NCBI GenBank assembly: GCA_038147195.1
Contig: JAYQTB010000004.1
Span: forward strand, 186,001 to 250,000
Length of the DNA: 64,000 nt
Origin: Eutrophocola salsuginis
GTDB lineage: Bacteria > Pseudomonadota > Gammaproteobacteria > Pseudomonadales > Pseudohongiellaceae
Direction: 5' to 3'
Positions 49,360 through 57,582 of the stretch are shown piece by piece. The notes beneath the pieces are model-generated. The model had not been told where the DNA came from and did no database searches. It saw only the letters and a program-made list of their open reading frames with translations. Numbering within the stretch: position 1 is the first letter of the stretch; every line of letters begins with the position of its first letter. The position numbers and the translations under genes are program-made.

Positions 49360-50196
49360 ATGCCAGAACAGTTCAGTAAAGGTATTAGGAAAGGTATCAA
49401 GAAAGGTTTGTTGAGTGCGCTTGCCATGGCGGTTTACCTGGTAAGCGGGTCAATTTATGCTCAGGTACTGCCCGACTGGAGTGGCGTCTGGGCCATGCTG
49501 GGCGGTACAATTTTCGATGCCGATACCAAGACCGGCGAAGGTGGCTCCACGGCGCCGGGTGTACGTGAAAATCCACCCTATAACGCAGATTGGGAAGCGA
49601 AATACCGCGCTAACCTGGCCCAGCGTGATGCCGGTACCTTCCCCGACCCGAATTCCTTCTGTGGTATCCCCACCGGGTTTCCACGCATTTTCAACCTGCC
49701 GGACGTCTATGAATTTGCCGTAACGAACAAGCAGGTTTGGATCATCACCGAGAACGGTCCCAATGTCATGCGCATATATACCGATGGTCGCGCTCACCCG
49801 CCCGCCGGCGACATGTGGCCGACCCACACCGGTGACTCGGTCGGACACTGGGAGGGTGATACCCTGGTGTTTGATACACTCAGCCTGCACAGTTCCGAAA
49901 GCGGCAATACCATTCTGGACCGCACTGGCCTGGTACTCAGCGATGCCGCCCATATCGTCACCCGCATGCGCATCAACGACAGCGGTCAGATGGAAGTGCA
50001 GATGACTATAGAGGATGACAAGGCCCTGACTGCGCCGTGGATCGTGACGAAGCGGTTTCGTCATCTCGAAGAAGGCACCCGCGTATATGATTACGCCTGT
50101 AACGAAAACAATCGCAACCCGATCGATCCGAACACCGGCTGGACTTATACCACGGACACCGAAGGCAACATCATCGACAAGAATCCTGGACAATGA
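49360..50196 (+). CDS. Exported protein, DUF6152-associated family, copy 3
   Basis: 278 residues; basic N-terminus (KGIRKGIKKG) and signal peptide, cleavage near SIYA-Q. Function unknown. It shares blocks with the proteins at 14212, 15600 and 50620: SFCGIPTGFPRIF, VWIITENGPN, RIYTDGRAHPP, GDSVGHWEGDTLVFDT, and YDYACNENN near the end, so both conserved Cys are present. It lacks the PHT/RPD block and has a longer tail. It overlaps the following DUF6152 open frame region by none of its chosen start (11 bp gap). First gene of the second module. Confidence 0.75.
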   Translation: MPEQFSKGIRKGIKKGLLSALAMAVYLVSGSIYAQVLPDWSGVWAMLGGTIFDADTKTGEGGSTAPGVRENPPYNADWEAKYRANLAQRDAGTFPDPNSFCGIPTGFPRIFNLPDVYEFAVTNKQVWIITENGPNVMRIYTDGRAHPPAGDMWPTHTGDSVGHWEGDTLVFDTLSLHSSESGNTILDRTGLVLSDAAHIVTRMRINDSGQMEVQMTIEDDKALTAPWIVTKRFRHLEEGTRVYDYACNENNRNPIDPNTGWTYTTDTEGNIIDKNPGQ

Positions 50197-50207
50197 GGGG
50201 ACTTAAT

Positions 50208-50579
50208 ATGAAAAGACTGTTAATTGTTCTTAGCGCCTGTCTGACATTTGCCAGTGTGCCAGCACTGGCACATCACTCCAACGCCATGTTCGACCAGGAC
50301 CGGGTGCTAGAGATAAGTGGTACCGTAAGGGAATTCCAGTTTACCAATCCCCACACTTGGTTACAGGTACTGGTAACGGATGAGGCGGGCAAGGAAACCG
50401 AGTGGAGCCTGGAGTGGGGCAGCCCCAACAATTTGGGACGCCAGGGTATCCGGCCGTCGACCTTCTCGCGGGGCGCTGTCGTTAAGGTACGCACCTATCC
50501 CATGAAGGACGGGTCCCCGGGTGGACTGCTGATCGGCGCAGCATTTACCGACGGCAAGACTGTCGGAAACTGGGAATAA
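50208..50579 (+). CDS. DUF6152 family exported protein, copy 2
   Basis: 123 residues from ATG 50208, with GAGGGG eight bases upstream; the frame is open from 50193. The signal peptide ends SVPALA, so the mature protein should begin HHSNAMFDQ. The conserved second His is in FTNPHTWLQVLV (~47-58), followed by WSLEWGSPNNLGRQG and GAVVKVRTYPMKDG. Same layout as the DUF6152 protein at 15123 (AHHS, NPH, E.G.P/S..L, G), but shorter at the C-terminus. Middle gene of the second module. Role unknown; copper or other metal binding through the N-terminal His is a hypothesis. Confidence 0.82.
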   Translation: MKRLLIVLSACLTFASVPALAHHSNAMFDQDRVLEISGTVREFQFTNPHTWLQVLVTDEAGKETEWSLEWGSPNNLGRQGIRPSTFSRGAVVKVRTYPMKDGSPGGLLIGAAFTDGKTVGNWE

Positions 50580-50619
50580 ACAAATAGACAAGCATTCTAG
50601 ACCAACGAGAGGGGGAGAC

Positions 50620-51411
50620 ATGAAGCACCTGATGAAGACACTAATCCTGGCTGTTGCCGTGTTGTCGGCACCCGGCCTGAGCGCCCAGGATGATGACGGT
50701 CCGCGCACACCGACGCCGCGTTTAGCTGACGGCACCGTGGACCTGGGCGGAAGCGGTGTATGGGACCTGCCATACATAACCAATATCGCTCGGCAGATGG
50801 TGGACAGGGATTTCGAAGCCGGCGAGCGACCGCCGTTCCGTCCCTGGGCCCAGGCCATGTGGGAATACAACCGCGCCAATCTGGTGAAGTATGATCCGGA
50901 AGGGTTCTGCCTGCCGCCGGGTGGCCCGCGCTCCATGGGCACACCCTATCCTGCGGAAATCATCCAGAACCGCGACCGCATCATCATCATCTTCGAGGGG
51001 GGTGGCCATGTCTGGCGCGAAATTCACATGGATGGTCGTGAACATCCGCCCATGGATGAGTTAAATCCTACCTATTTCGGCCATTCCGTCGGCCACTGGG
51101 AAGGTGACACCCTGGTAGTGGACACTGTTGGGTACAACGAGAAGACATGGATCGATTACAACGGCCACATGCACACCGGACAACTGCATACAGTCGAGTA
51201 CATCAGCCGTCCGTACAAGGAAGTACTGCACTACGAGGCTGTCATCGACGATCCAGGCGCCTATACGGACACTTGGCGAGTGGCCTGGAATATCGGCTGG
51301 AATGATGACCAGGAACTGCAGGATTACGTATGCCAGGAAAACAACAAGTTCCTGCTCGACTTGCACGATGATTACGGCGAGCCCTTCTTTGAAAAGACGG
51401 AAGGTCTCTAA
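50620..51411 (+). CDS. Exported protein, DUF6152-associated family, copy 4
   Basis: 263 residues with a strong GGGGGAG ribosome binding site and signal peptide (cleavage near GLSAQ). Closest in pattern to the copy at 15600 and 14212: FCLPPGGPRSMGTPY, RIIIIFEGGGHVWREIHMDG, FGHSVGHWEGDTLVVDTVGY, TGQLHTVEYISRPYKEVLHY, DDPGAYTDTWRV, and YVCQENN. Both conserved Cys are kept. It ends the second module and is followed by a strong terminator at 51428. Confidence 0.75.
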   Translation: MKHLMKTLILAVAVLSAPGLSAQDDDGPRTPTPRLADGTVDLGGSGVWDLPYITNIARQMVDRDFEAGERPPFRPWAQAMWEYNRANLVKYDPEGFCLPPGGPRSMGTPYPAEIIQNRDRIIIIFEGGGHVWREIHMDGREHPPMDELNPTYFGHSVGHWEGDTLVVDTVGYNEKTWIDYNGHMHTGQLHTVEYISRPYKEVLHYEAVIDDPGAYTDTWRVAWNIGWNDDQELQDYVCQENNKFLLDLHDDYGEPFFEKTEGL

Positions 51412-51427
51412 CCAGATTCTGAAAAGT

Positions 51428-51458
51428 AAAAAAGGCCTGCTTTTGCAGGCCTTTTTTT
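51428..51458 (+). terminator. Rho-independent terminator
   Basis: AAAAAGGCCTGC / GCAGGCCTTTTT with a TTTT loop and a seven-T tract, 17 bp after the stop at 51411. Confidence 0.92.
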
Positions 51459-51563
51459 ATATCGAGATCACTTATCAGGAAATATTTAGGCAAACATGTT
51501 GCCATCACAGATGACATCGATCATTCCGCACTGACTGTCACTATTACGGCTTGTAGACTGCAC

Positions 51564-51866
51564 CTAGTTGGTGCCCATTGCCAGGTCCAGGACCAGCCAG
51601 GGTCCGGTTGTCGTCGTACTGTTGATTTCGAGACCAACTTCGTTGATGACGATCACCTGCATAGCGGATAGGTAATGGCCAATAGTAACGAAGAACTCAA
51701 GTCGGGTTCCGTTGGTGGATGCCGTTTCTCGTTAATCGATGGTAATGCCTCCTGTCCAGACTACCGGCGATTGTGCCAAAAGTGCCAAGGGGCGGTTACG
51801 GTTAATAACAGGATGATTGTCTTGGTCAACGAATTCATCGAGGGCTCCTCCCTGGGTATGTGGTAG
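51564..51866 (-). pseudogene. Degraded reading frame with one internal stop
   Basis: Reading the - strand from 51866 gives ~43 codons that look coding (LPHTQGGALDEFVDQDNHPV, LALLAQSPVVWTGGITID), then a TAA at 51734-51732, then ~55 codons (TRLEFFVTIGHYLSAMQVIV, TGPWLVLDLAMGTN) to a TAG at 51564. No in-frame ATG opens the first part. I could not name the family. The amphipathic, strand-like pattern and its continuity across the single stop suggest a decayed gene rather than chance. Nothing else is evident in the 51459-51939 spacer. Confidence 0.35.
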
Positions 51867-51939
51867 CTAAATGTTCCAGAATATACTTGTTGCAGAGAGG
51901 GGAATTTGATCTACGACCAAAGGCCTTGAAAACGGGCGT

Positions 51940-52632
51940 TCAGTAACCGGCAGGAATAACTCTAGCATAAATGTCATTGGGCACGCCGAGATCATCGAAC
52001 ACCAGGGTGCCGCAGACTGCCGGCCCAGCGCCCGTCACCTGGCCTAGCTTGCGGCCAATAAAAGTAACCGTCAGATCGGCCAGCACGGCGGTGCCCAGGA
52101 TACTGCCAGTGTCGCCGCAAAGCCCGGAGGGAATGTCGGCAGCCAGTACAGGTGCACCTGATGCGTTGATCCATTCAATAGCGGCGGCGTAGTCTCCGCG
52201 CACGTTTCCGGTCAGGCCGGTACCGAGCAGGGCGTCGACGATGATTGTGTCGGTGATAAGCAGGCCAGAGATATCACTGGCTACGGCAGTAAAAGGAATG
52301 ACAGGAACATGTTCCACAAGAGCCATTTCGTACGTCTGGCGTGCATCGCCTCTGAGCCTCTCTGTATCACCCACGGCAATCACGGTGACGGTAAGTCCCT
52401 GTTGCCGGGCGAGGGTAGCAATGACATAACCATCGCCACCGTTGTTACCACTGCCGCAAAAACACAGCACTGACCGCGTATCCGGCCATTGCTTTAGCAT
52501 GGCATTGAAGGCAGCGGTACCCGCACGCTGCATCAGGGTAAAACCGGAAATGTCGAATTCCTCGATGGCTACGCGGTCAAGTTCCCGGACGTTTGCAGCC
52601 AGGTAAAAGGCCTTGCGCGGATCATCAGTCAT
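51940..52632 (-). CDS. nnrE: NAD(P)H-hydrate epimerase (single-domain)
   Basis: Repairs damaged NAD(P)H by interconverting R and S forms of the hydrate. 230 residues, only the YjeF_N domain: DISGFTLMQRAGTAAFNAML, VLCFCGSGNNGGDGYVIATL, IIVDALLGTGLTGNVRGDYA, AADIPSGLCGDTG. The C-terminal dehydratase (NnrD) domain, fused in the 515-residue E. coli protein, is missing; the frame stops after DDLGVPNDIYARVIPAGY, where the linker would begin. It follows the SIMPL gene after 3 bp on the same strand. Confidence 0.93.
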   Translation of the reverse strand: MTDDPRKAFYLAANVRELDRVAIEEFDISGFTLMQRAGTAAFNAMLKQWPDTRSVLCFCGSGNNGGDGYVIATLARQQGLTVTVIAVGDTERLRGDARQTYEMALVEHVPVIPFTAVASDISGLLITDTIIVDALLGTGLTGNVRGDYAAAIEWINASGAPVLAADIPSGLCGDTGSILGTAVLADLTVTFIGRKLGQVTGAGPAVCGTLVFDDLGVPNDIYARVIPAGY

Positions 52633-52635
52633 GGC

Positions 52636-53379
52636 TTACGGCCAGAGCAGGGCCCTGGCGTTGACCGTGAAGGTCACTCGGGCGAGACCGGGTTCGGCAA
52701 CCGGCACACTCATTGCACCTGCCGCAGCACTGATTCGCATTTCAGAGACACCGAACATGGGTGCGCCGAAATCCTGGCTACCGTTTAGGTTGATCTCGAT
52801 GAGTTCGGCCTTGCTTTTGCCGAGCAGGCGAGCAGCCTCTTCGGCGCGCGCCTGCAGCTTGGCCAGGGCCGTAGCCATCAGGGAGTCGGACACAGCCTCG
52901 TAGCGTTCGCTGGAAAGGCTGTAATTCATGTTGCTCATGGTGAGCCCGGCGTCCTGCAGACGGGCGGTGACAACCAAAAGGGCTTCGCTGTTCATGCTTG
53001 TCATCTGGATGCCCTGCTGTGCGCGCCACATGGGACTGGAGGTATTGACGCTATCTATGGGATAGACGCTGTATTGCTGGATGGAAGAATTGATGTTGTC
53101 GGTGTCATCTAGGATATCGCGGGCTTCCCGTAACATGCGGTTGACCTCGTCCTGCAGGGCGACAGTGTCACGTCCCTGCGAGGTGTACTGCATGAACACG
53201 TTCAGGGTGTCCTGGTCGACGCTAGTTTGCTCGGTGGCGTTTAGATTGAGAATAAGCTGTCCATCGGCAAGTGCATCGAGGGCATAAGTATTCTGGGCGG
53301 CGGTCTGCAGGCTGGTGAGTAGTGCAAGCAGGGCGACCATGATGGTGAGGATAGCGGAATATCCTGTCTTGCATGGCAT
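52636..53379 (-). CDS. SIMPL-domain (DUF541) exported protein
   Basis: 247 residues from ATG 53379, with AGGAG five bases upstream; the frame is open to 53412. Signal peptide ends near TAAQ. SIMPL pattern: YTSQGRDTVALQDEVNRML, SIQQYSVYPI, GLTMSNMNYSLSSER, AVSDSLMATALAKLQARAEE, and the C-terminal SVPVAEPGLARVTFTVNA. Family members (YggE/BP26 type) are periplasmic and form ring-like assemblies; YggE is linked to oxidative stress. 3 bp upstream of nnrE. Confidence 0.85.
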   Translation of the reverse strand: MPCKTGYSAILTIMVALLALLTSLQTAAQNTYALDALADGQLILNLNATEQTSVDQDTLNVFMQYTSQGRDTVALQDEVNRMLREARDILDDTDNINSSIQQYSVYPIDSVNTSSPMWRAQQGIQMTSMNSEALLVVTARLQDAGLTMSNMNYSLSSERYEAVSDSLMATALAKLQARAEEAARLLGKSKAELIEINLNGSQDFGAPMFGVSEMRISAAAGAMSVPVAEPGLARVTFTVNARALLWP

Positions 53380-53501
53380 CACAGCTCCTTGTCCTTGACA
53401 TGTTGTTGTCATGTTGAACGGTTTCAGATGAATAGATGTTTAACCGGGTTATAAAGCGCTATTGTGACTGAAAAAAAGTTATTACTGCAAAAGAAATGGA
53501 C

Positions 53502-53533
53502 AAAAAAAGAGCCGGCAAGCCGGCCCTTTTTTT
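53502..53533. terminator. Bidirectional terminator after the cytochrome c gene
   Basis: GCCGG-CAAG-CCGGC with flanking A7 and T7 runs. It lies 15 bp beyond the stop of the cytochrome gene at 53549 and is usable in both directions. Confidence 0.85.
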
Positions 53534-53548
53534 AGTAACGAGATGTGA

Positions 53549-54898
53549 TTATTTCATGCGCAGGACGAAGATATCGTCGTTGCGTGACGGATCGGTTGCC
53601 GCACGCACCTCGCTGACCTGTGCCGTGCTGACACCAGAAGCGTTGTGTCCCCAGGCCGATCGGATGTAGGTGATCACTTCGGCGATCTCGTCGTCGCTGA
53701 GCAGCTGGCGGAAGTAAGGCATGTCGTTCACATCTGGGCCCTGGTCAGCGATCACGCGCAATGAGCCATTAAGGGTCAGATTGATCAGCGAACTAGGATC
53801 TGGGTCCAAGATCACTGGATTGCCGGCCAGCGGCGGCTGATAGGGATAGTAGCCCATGCCGTTGGTGCCATGACAGTTGGAGCAGTACTCGTAGTAGATC
53901 TGAGAACCTGACTCGCTGAAATCGAGCCCCAGAAGGGCTTCGGTGTCACTGTTGCTGTAGGACCATTCCGCGGCGTTGACCTCGGTAACTGGTGGCAGCG
54001 ACTTTAGGTACACAGCCATGCCGCGCAAGTCGGCTTCGCTCATGTGCTGGGTACTGTTATTCACTACTTCAACCATCGTGCCGAAGGCCGTACCGAAACG
54101 ATTGTGGCCAGAGCCGAGGAACTCGGCGATGTCATCCTCGCTCCAGCGGCCAAGACCGCTGTTCACGTCGCCATTGAGGCTGGAAGCCGACCAGTGGTCG
54201 AGCGGGGCGCCGGACAGGTATGCGGAGTCGCCTTCATCTAGTCCTTTTTCCTGCATGAGCAGGCCCCGGGGGGTATGACAGGCGCCACAGTGACCCAGGC
54301 CCTGGACAATATAAGCGCCGCGGTTCCAGTCGTCGCTCTGACTGCTGTCGGCTGTATAGGGATCGTCATCCAAGGTTAGCAGGTTCCAGATGCCCATGCC
54401 CATGCGGGCCATGTCTTTCCAGCCAGGGATTTCGGAAGGCTGGTTAGGGACATTCGCAGGTGCCACATCGTTCATGATGAAGTCGTACAATGCACGCATG
54501 TCCTGCTCGGACATCTTTGCGTAGGACGGGTAGGGCATGGCAGGATACATCCGGCTACCATCCTTCTTCACACCGAAACGCATGGCCCGATCGAAGTCCT
54601 CAAAGGAATAATCGCCGATACCGGTAGCGGCATCCGGGGTGATATTGGTGGTGTAGATATTACCGAGCATCGGCACATTCATCCTGAGGCCACCGGCAAG
54701 AGGCTCGCCTTCAGGAACAGAATGGCAGGCGACACAGTTACCTAGCCTGGCGACATATTCGCCATGGGTTAAGCCGGCCGCTGCAGCCTGCGCAGCGCTA
54801 TCGTTCGCATAGGAGGACTCGGTGGTAACGGCGCCGGAATCGCAGCCGACAGCCAGGGCCGAAACACAGCAGACGGCCAGCAACTTTCTGAAATCCAT
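53549..54898 (-). CDS. Tri-haem cytochrome c lipoprotein
   Basis: 449 residues with lipobox LAVGC (Cys19), so periplasmic and membrane-anchored. Three CXXCH motifs: CVACH (~55-59), CGACH (~204) and CSNCH (~340), with the expected Met ligands (e.g. MPYPSYAKMSEQDMRALYDF, MPYFRQLLSDDEIAEVI). The arrangement of three cytochrome domains is that of the cytochrome subunits of membrane-bound alcohol/aldehyde/gluconate dehydrogenases, which pass electrons to a quinone or terminal oxidase. No dehydrogenase subunit is next to it. Divergent from the 2-hydroxyacid dehydrogenase gene. Confidence 0.93.
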   Translation of the reverse strand: MDFRKLLAVCCVSALAVGCDSGAVTTESSYANDSAAQAAAAGLTHGEYVARLGNCVACHSVPEGEPLAGGLRMNVPMLGNIYTTNITPDAATGIGDYSFEDFDRAMRFGVKKDGSRMYPAMPYPSYAKMSEQDMRALYDFIMNDVAPANVPNQPSEIPGWKDMARMGMGIWNLLTLDDDPYTADSSQSDDWNRGAYIVQGLGHCGACHTPRGLLMQEKGLDEGDSAYLSGAPLDHWSASSLNGDVNSGLGRWSEDDIAEFLGSGHNRFGTAFGTMVEVVNNSTQHMSEADLRGMAVYLKSLPPVTEVNAAEWSYSNSDTEALLGLDFSESGSQIYYEYCSNCHGTNGMGYYPYQPPLAGNPVILDPDPSSLINLTLNGSLRVIADQGPDVNDMPYFRQLLSDDEIAEVITYIRSAWGHNASGVSTAQVSEVRAATDPSRNDDIFVLRMK

Positions 54899-55126
54899 AA
54901 AATTCCCCTGAGCTAGTTATTGTTATGGGTAATGACGTTGAAAGATTACCATTATCAATACGAAAATAACATCTCTGAACCTCGCACAGTCAGGGAATTC
55001 GCGGTCTTCAGCGATTCCGGGTTCTCCTGAAACGGAAATTACCCTATGCTTGACCTTGGGTTGCCGGCCTCGCAGGCCCGGCGGTTGACGTTGCTATCCA
55101 TGCTTGCTGCAGGAGTCCGGGAATTG

Positions 55127-56092
55127 ATGAAACCCAGAGTGTTGATCACGCGGCGCTGGCCTGAAGCCGTGGAAAATGCGATGTCAGGTAGTTTTGACGT
55201 CACTCTGAATACCGGCGACATACCCATGACGGCCGAACAGTTGCAGGAAGCCCTGCAGGAATACGATGCGGTCTGCCCCTGCGTTATGGACCAGATGCCG
55301 GCCGATCTGTTTGCCGCAAACACCCACAAAACCCGCATCATTGGCAACTACGGGGTCGGTTTCAACCATATTGCCGTTAAGGAAGCCAAGGGTAAGGGCA
55401 TCGTGGTCACCAACACGCCCGACGTGCTGACAGATGCCACCGCTGATCTCGCCATGACACTGATGATGATGCTGGCGCGGCGGGCCAGCGAGGGTGAAAG
55501 ACAACTGCGCGCCGGTCACTGGAAAGGCTGGTACCCCACTCACATGATGGGCACGATGGTCACGGGCAAGACACTGGGTATCGTCGGCATGGGACGTATC
55601 GGCCAAGCCATGGCGGAAAAGGCCCACTTCGGTTTTGGCATGCGCATTCTTTATCACAACCGCAAGCCGATACCCAAAGCCGAATCACGTCGCCTACAGG
55701 CGGAGTACTGCGCGGAACTGACCTGGCTGATGAGTAAGTCCGATTTTGTCGCTGTGCACTGCCCTAGCAGTCCGCTCACCCGCCACATGATCAATGAAAA
55801 GACACTCGCCTACATGCGACCCGGGGCAAGCATCATCAACACCTCGCGCGGCGATGTCGTGGACGAGCAGGCGCTCATCAAGTTCCTTAAGAAAGGATTG
55901 ATCGCAGGCGCGGGACTGGATGTCTATGAGAAGGAGCCGCAGGTGCCGAAAGAATTGCTCGCCATGGAAAACGTCGTACTATTGCCGCACCTGGGCAGTG
56001 CCACCGAGGAAACCCGCGTCTCCATGGGCATGCGCGTGCTCGGAAATCTGAATGCCTTTTTCAATGGCGAAGCCCCCCCTGACAAACTGTAG
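55127..56092 (+). CDS. D-2-hydroxyacid dehydrogenase (glyoxylate/hydroxypyruvate reductase type)
   Basis: 321 residues from ATG 55127, with AGGAG upstream; the frame is open from 55046 but MKPRVLITRRWPEAV is the family N-terminus. NAD(P)-binding block TLGIVGMGRIGQAMAEKAH, then FVAVHCPSSPLTRHMI, STRGDVVDEQAL (catalytic Arg in NTSRGD), VYEKEP (Glu) and LLPHLGSATEETR (His). Reduces glyoxylate or hydroxypyruvate, or acts on related D-hydroxyacids. It is separate from the serA at 62591, which has an ACT domain. Confidence 0.9.
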   Translation: MKPRVLITRRWPEAVENAMSGSFDVTLNTGDIPMTAEQLQEALQEYDAVCPCVMDQMPADLFAANTHKTRIIGNYGVGFNHIAVKEAKGKGIVVTNTPDVLTDATADLAMTLMMMLARRASEGERQLRAGHWKGWYPTHMMGTMVTGKTLGIVGMGRIGQAMAEKAHFGFGMRILYHNRKPIPKAESRRLQAEYCAELTWLMSKSDFVAVHCPSSPLTRHMINEKTLAYMRPGASIINTSRGDVVDEQALIKFLKKGLIAGAGLDVYEKEPQVPKELLAMENVVLLPHLGSATEETRVSMGMRVLGNLNAFFNGEAPPDKL

Positions 56093-56266
56093 ACAAACAA
56101 CCTTCTCTTCAACCGCGCCTGTTTCATAACTCCAGCCAATATTCAGCAATATCAATAATTTTAAATATTCCTTGTTGGTCTTAAGTTGGCAGACAAGTGT
56201 CAACCGGCGGGTTCCTACTGCGTTAATAAATAGTAACAGCAGCAGGATTTATGGATTGGCAGACTT

Positions 56267-56917
56267 ATGAGGAGCATCTTCACAAGCACCCTGTCAGCAC
56301 TTCCCGGAGGCAGTGACACCCCTATGATGCTGGGCTATGATAAATCCACTGAGCGAGATCAGAGGGGGAGGACAACGCTGGAACAGGACCTCGCCTTGAA
56401 CAGATTTTTGGCATCCGTGGAAAAAAGGGCATTTCGTATCGCCCAGTTAGCCACCAGTAATTCCGATGAAGCGTTCGACATTGTCCAGGACGTCATGTTC
56501 AAGCTGGTGGATAAGTATGCCAGCAAACCTGAAGCTGACTGGCCAGCTCTTTTTCACCGGATACTGCAAAACAGGATCCGCGACTGGTATCGGCGCAACA
56601 GCCTGCGCAACCGCTTTCGTTCCTGGTTGAGCAGTGGTCTCGACGATGATGAAGACCCGATGCAGACGGTTGCCGACGATGCGGGAAGAAGTCCGGAGGA
56701 ACAACTGCAGCTGGGCCAGGGCATGGAAGCGCTGGAAAAGGCACTGCATAACCTGCCGCTGCGCCAGCAACAGGCATTCATCCTGCGCGTGTGGGAAGGC
56801 CTGGATGTCCGAGCTACCGCCAAGGCTATGTCCTGTGCACAGGGTAGTGTAAAAACGCATTATTCACGGGCAATACACAGCCTGCGTGAAACCCTGGGTG
56901 AGCATTGGCATGAGTAA
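56267..56917 (+). CDS. ECF-type sigma factor
   Basis: 216 residues. Region 2 (SDEAFDIVQDVMFKLVDKYA, WPALFHRILQNRIRDWYRRN) and region 4 (LPLRQQQAFILRVWEGLDVR, CAQGSVKTHYSRAIHSLRE) are both clear. The start is uncertain: ATG 56267 is used, but ATG 56324 or 56327 after a GGAGG (56306-56310) is also possible and would drop ~20 non-conserved residues. Overlaps the next gene by 8 bp. Likely turns on envelope or stress genes under control of the membrane protein that follows. Confidence 0.88.
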   Translation: MRSIFTSTLSALPGGSDTPMMLGYDKSTERDQRGRTTLEQDLALNRFLASVEKRAFRIAQLATSNSDEAFDIVQDVMFKLVDKYASKPEADWPALFHRILQNRIRDWYRRNSLRNRFRSWLSSGLDDDEDPMQTVADDAGRSPEEQLQLGQGMEALEKALHNLPLRQQQAFILRVWEGLDVRATAKAMSCAQGSVKTHYSRAIHSLRETLGEHWHE

Positions 56918-57293
56918 CGACGCACATAGAGACATGAGACAGGACGACCAGGCATTTCTGGACAAGGCCAGGAGCGAACTTGATCGCAGTTGTGACTGTC
57001 TCGAAGGCCACACCCAGTCCAGGTTGAACAGTATTCGTCATGCCGCTATCGAACATAGGCGGCAGCATCCTGGCAGGGCATTGCTGGCACCGTTCGGTGG
57101 TTTGGTCACGGCCTGCGTGCTGGTCCTGGTGGTCTCGCTATTTTTCCAGGGGACTGAAACACCTGCACTCTCTATACCGGATAACAGCAGCGTCATCGAG
57201 GACCTGGATATTTTCACTTCGACCGAAAGCCTGGAATTCTTTGAGAACCTAGAGTTTTACCAATGGCTGGAAGAGAATGAAGTGTCAGTGTGA
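56910..57293 (+). CDS. Putative membrane anti-sigma factor (DUF3619-like)
   Basis: 127 residues from ATG 56910, 8 bp inside the sigma gene, so translation is coupled. N-terminal ~60 residues are hydrophilic and helical (DDQAFLDKARSELDRSCDCL, RLNSIRHAAIEHRRQHPGR), as in anti-sigma domains. One membrane helix follows (LVTACVLVLVVSLFFQ), then a short acidic periplasmic tail (DLDIFTSTESLEFFENLEFY). The size, single helix and position directly after a sigma factor support an anti-sigma role; no zinc motif HxxxCxxC is visible. Confidence 0.7.
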   Translation: MSNDAHRDMRQDDQAFLDKARSELDRSCDCLEGHTQSRLNSIRHAAIEHRRQHPGRALLAPFGGLVTACVLVLVVSLFFQGTETPALSIPDNSSVIEDLDIFTSTESLEFFENLEFYQWLEENEVSV

Positions 57294-57582
57294 CAAGCGG
57301 ATTATGTTTTTTTGCCTGCTGTTATCCCTGTCTTCACAGGCATTCAGCCAGGTGGATGGCGATCTCAACAGTAACCCGGTGGACGAAGCCGAGGCCCGGT
57401 TCCTGTTCATCAACATGCTTGAGTTTCTCGGCGAGTTTGAAACGGAAGAGGGGGAGTGGATCAGCCCCGATATCCTGGGCAACGAAGCCTTTGCTGACCT
57501 GGATGGCAGTACTGGCAACGACCGCGTGAACAGTGGCGGTGGGAGCGCCGTGATGTCTACCACTGGTAATGAAGACGAGTGA
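57277..57582 (+). CDS. Small exported acidic protein
   Basis: 101 residues; overlaps the preceding gene by 17 bp and has GGAAGAGA just before ATG. Signal peptide (cleavage near AFSQ). The mature ~75 residues are strongly acidic (DEAEARFLFINMLEFLGEFE, ISPDILGNEAFADLDGSTGN) with no recognised domain. Third gene of the sigma operon; I do not know its role. Confidence 0.65.
   Translation: MKCQCDKRIMFFCLLLSLSSQAFSQVDGDLNSNPVDEAEARFLFINMLEFLGEFETEEGEWISPDILGNEAFADLDGSTGNDRVNSGGGSAVMSTTGNEDE

Noticed and set aside
51675..51866. 63-codon + strand ORF
   Set aside because: Antisense to the decayed frame at 51564-51866 and without signal, domain or ribosome binding site.
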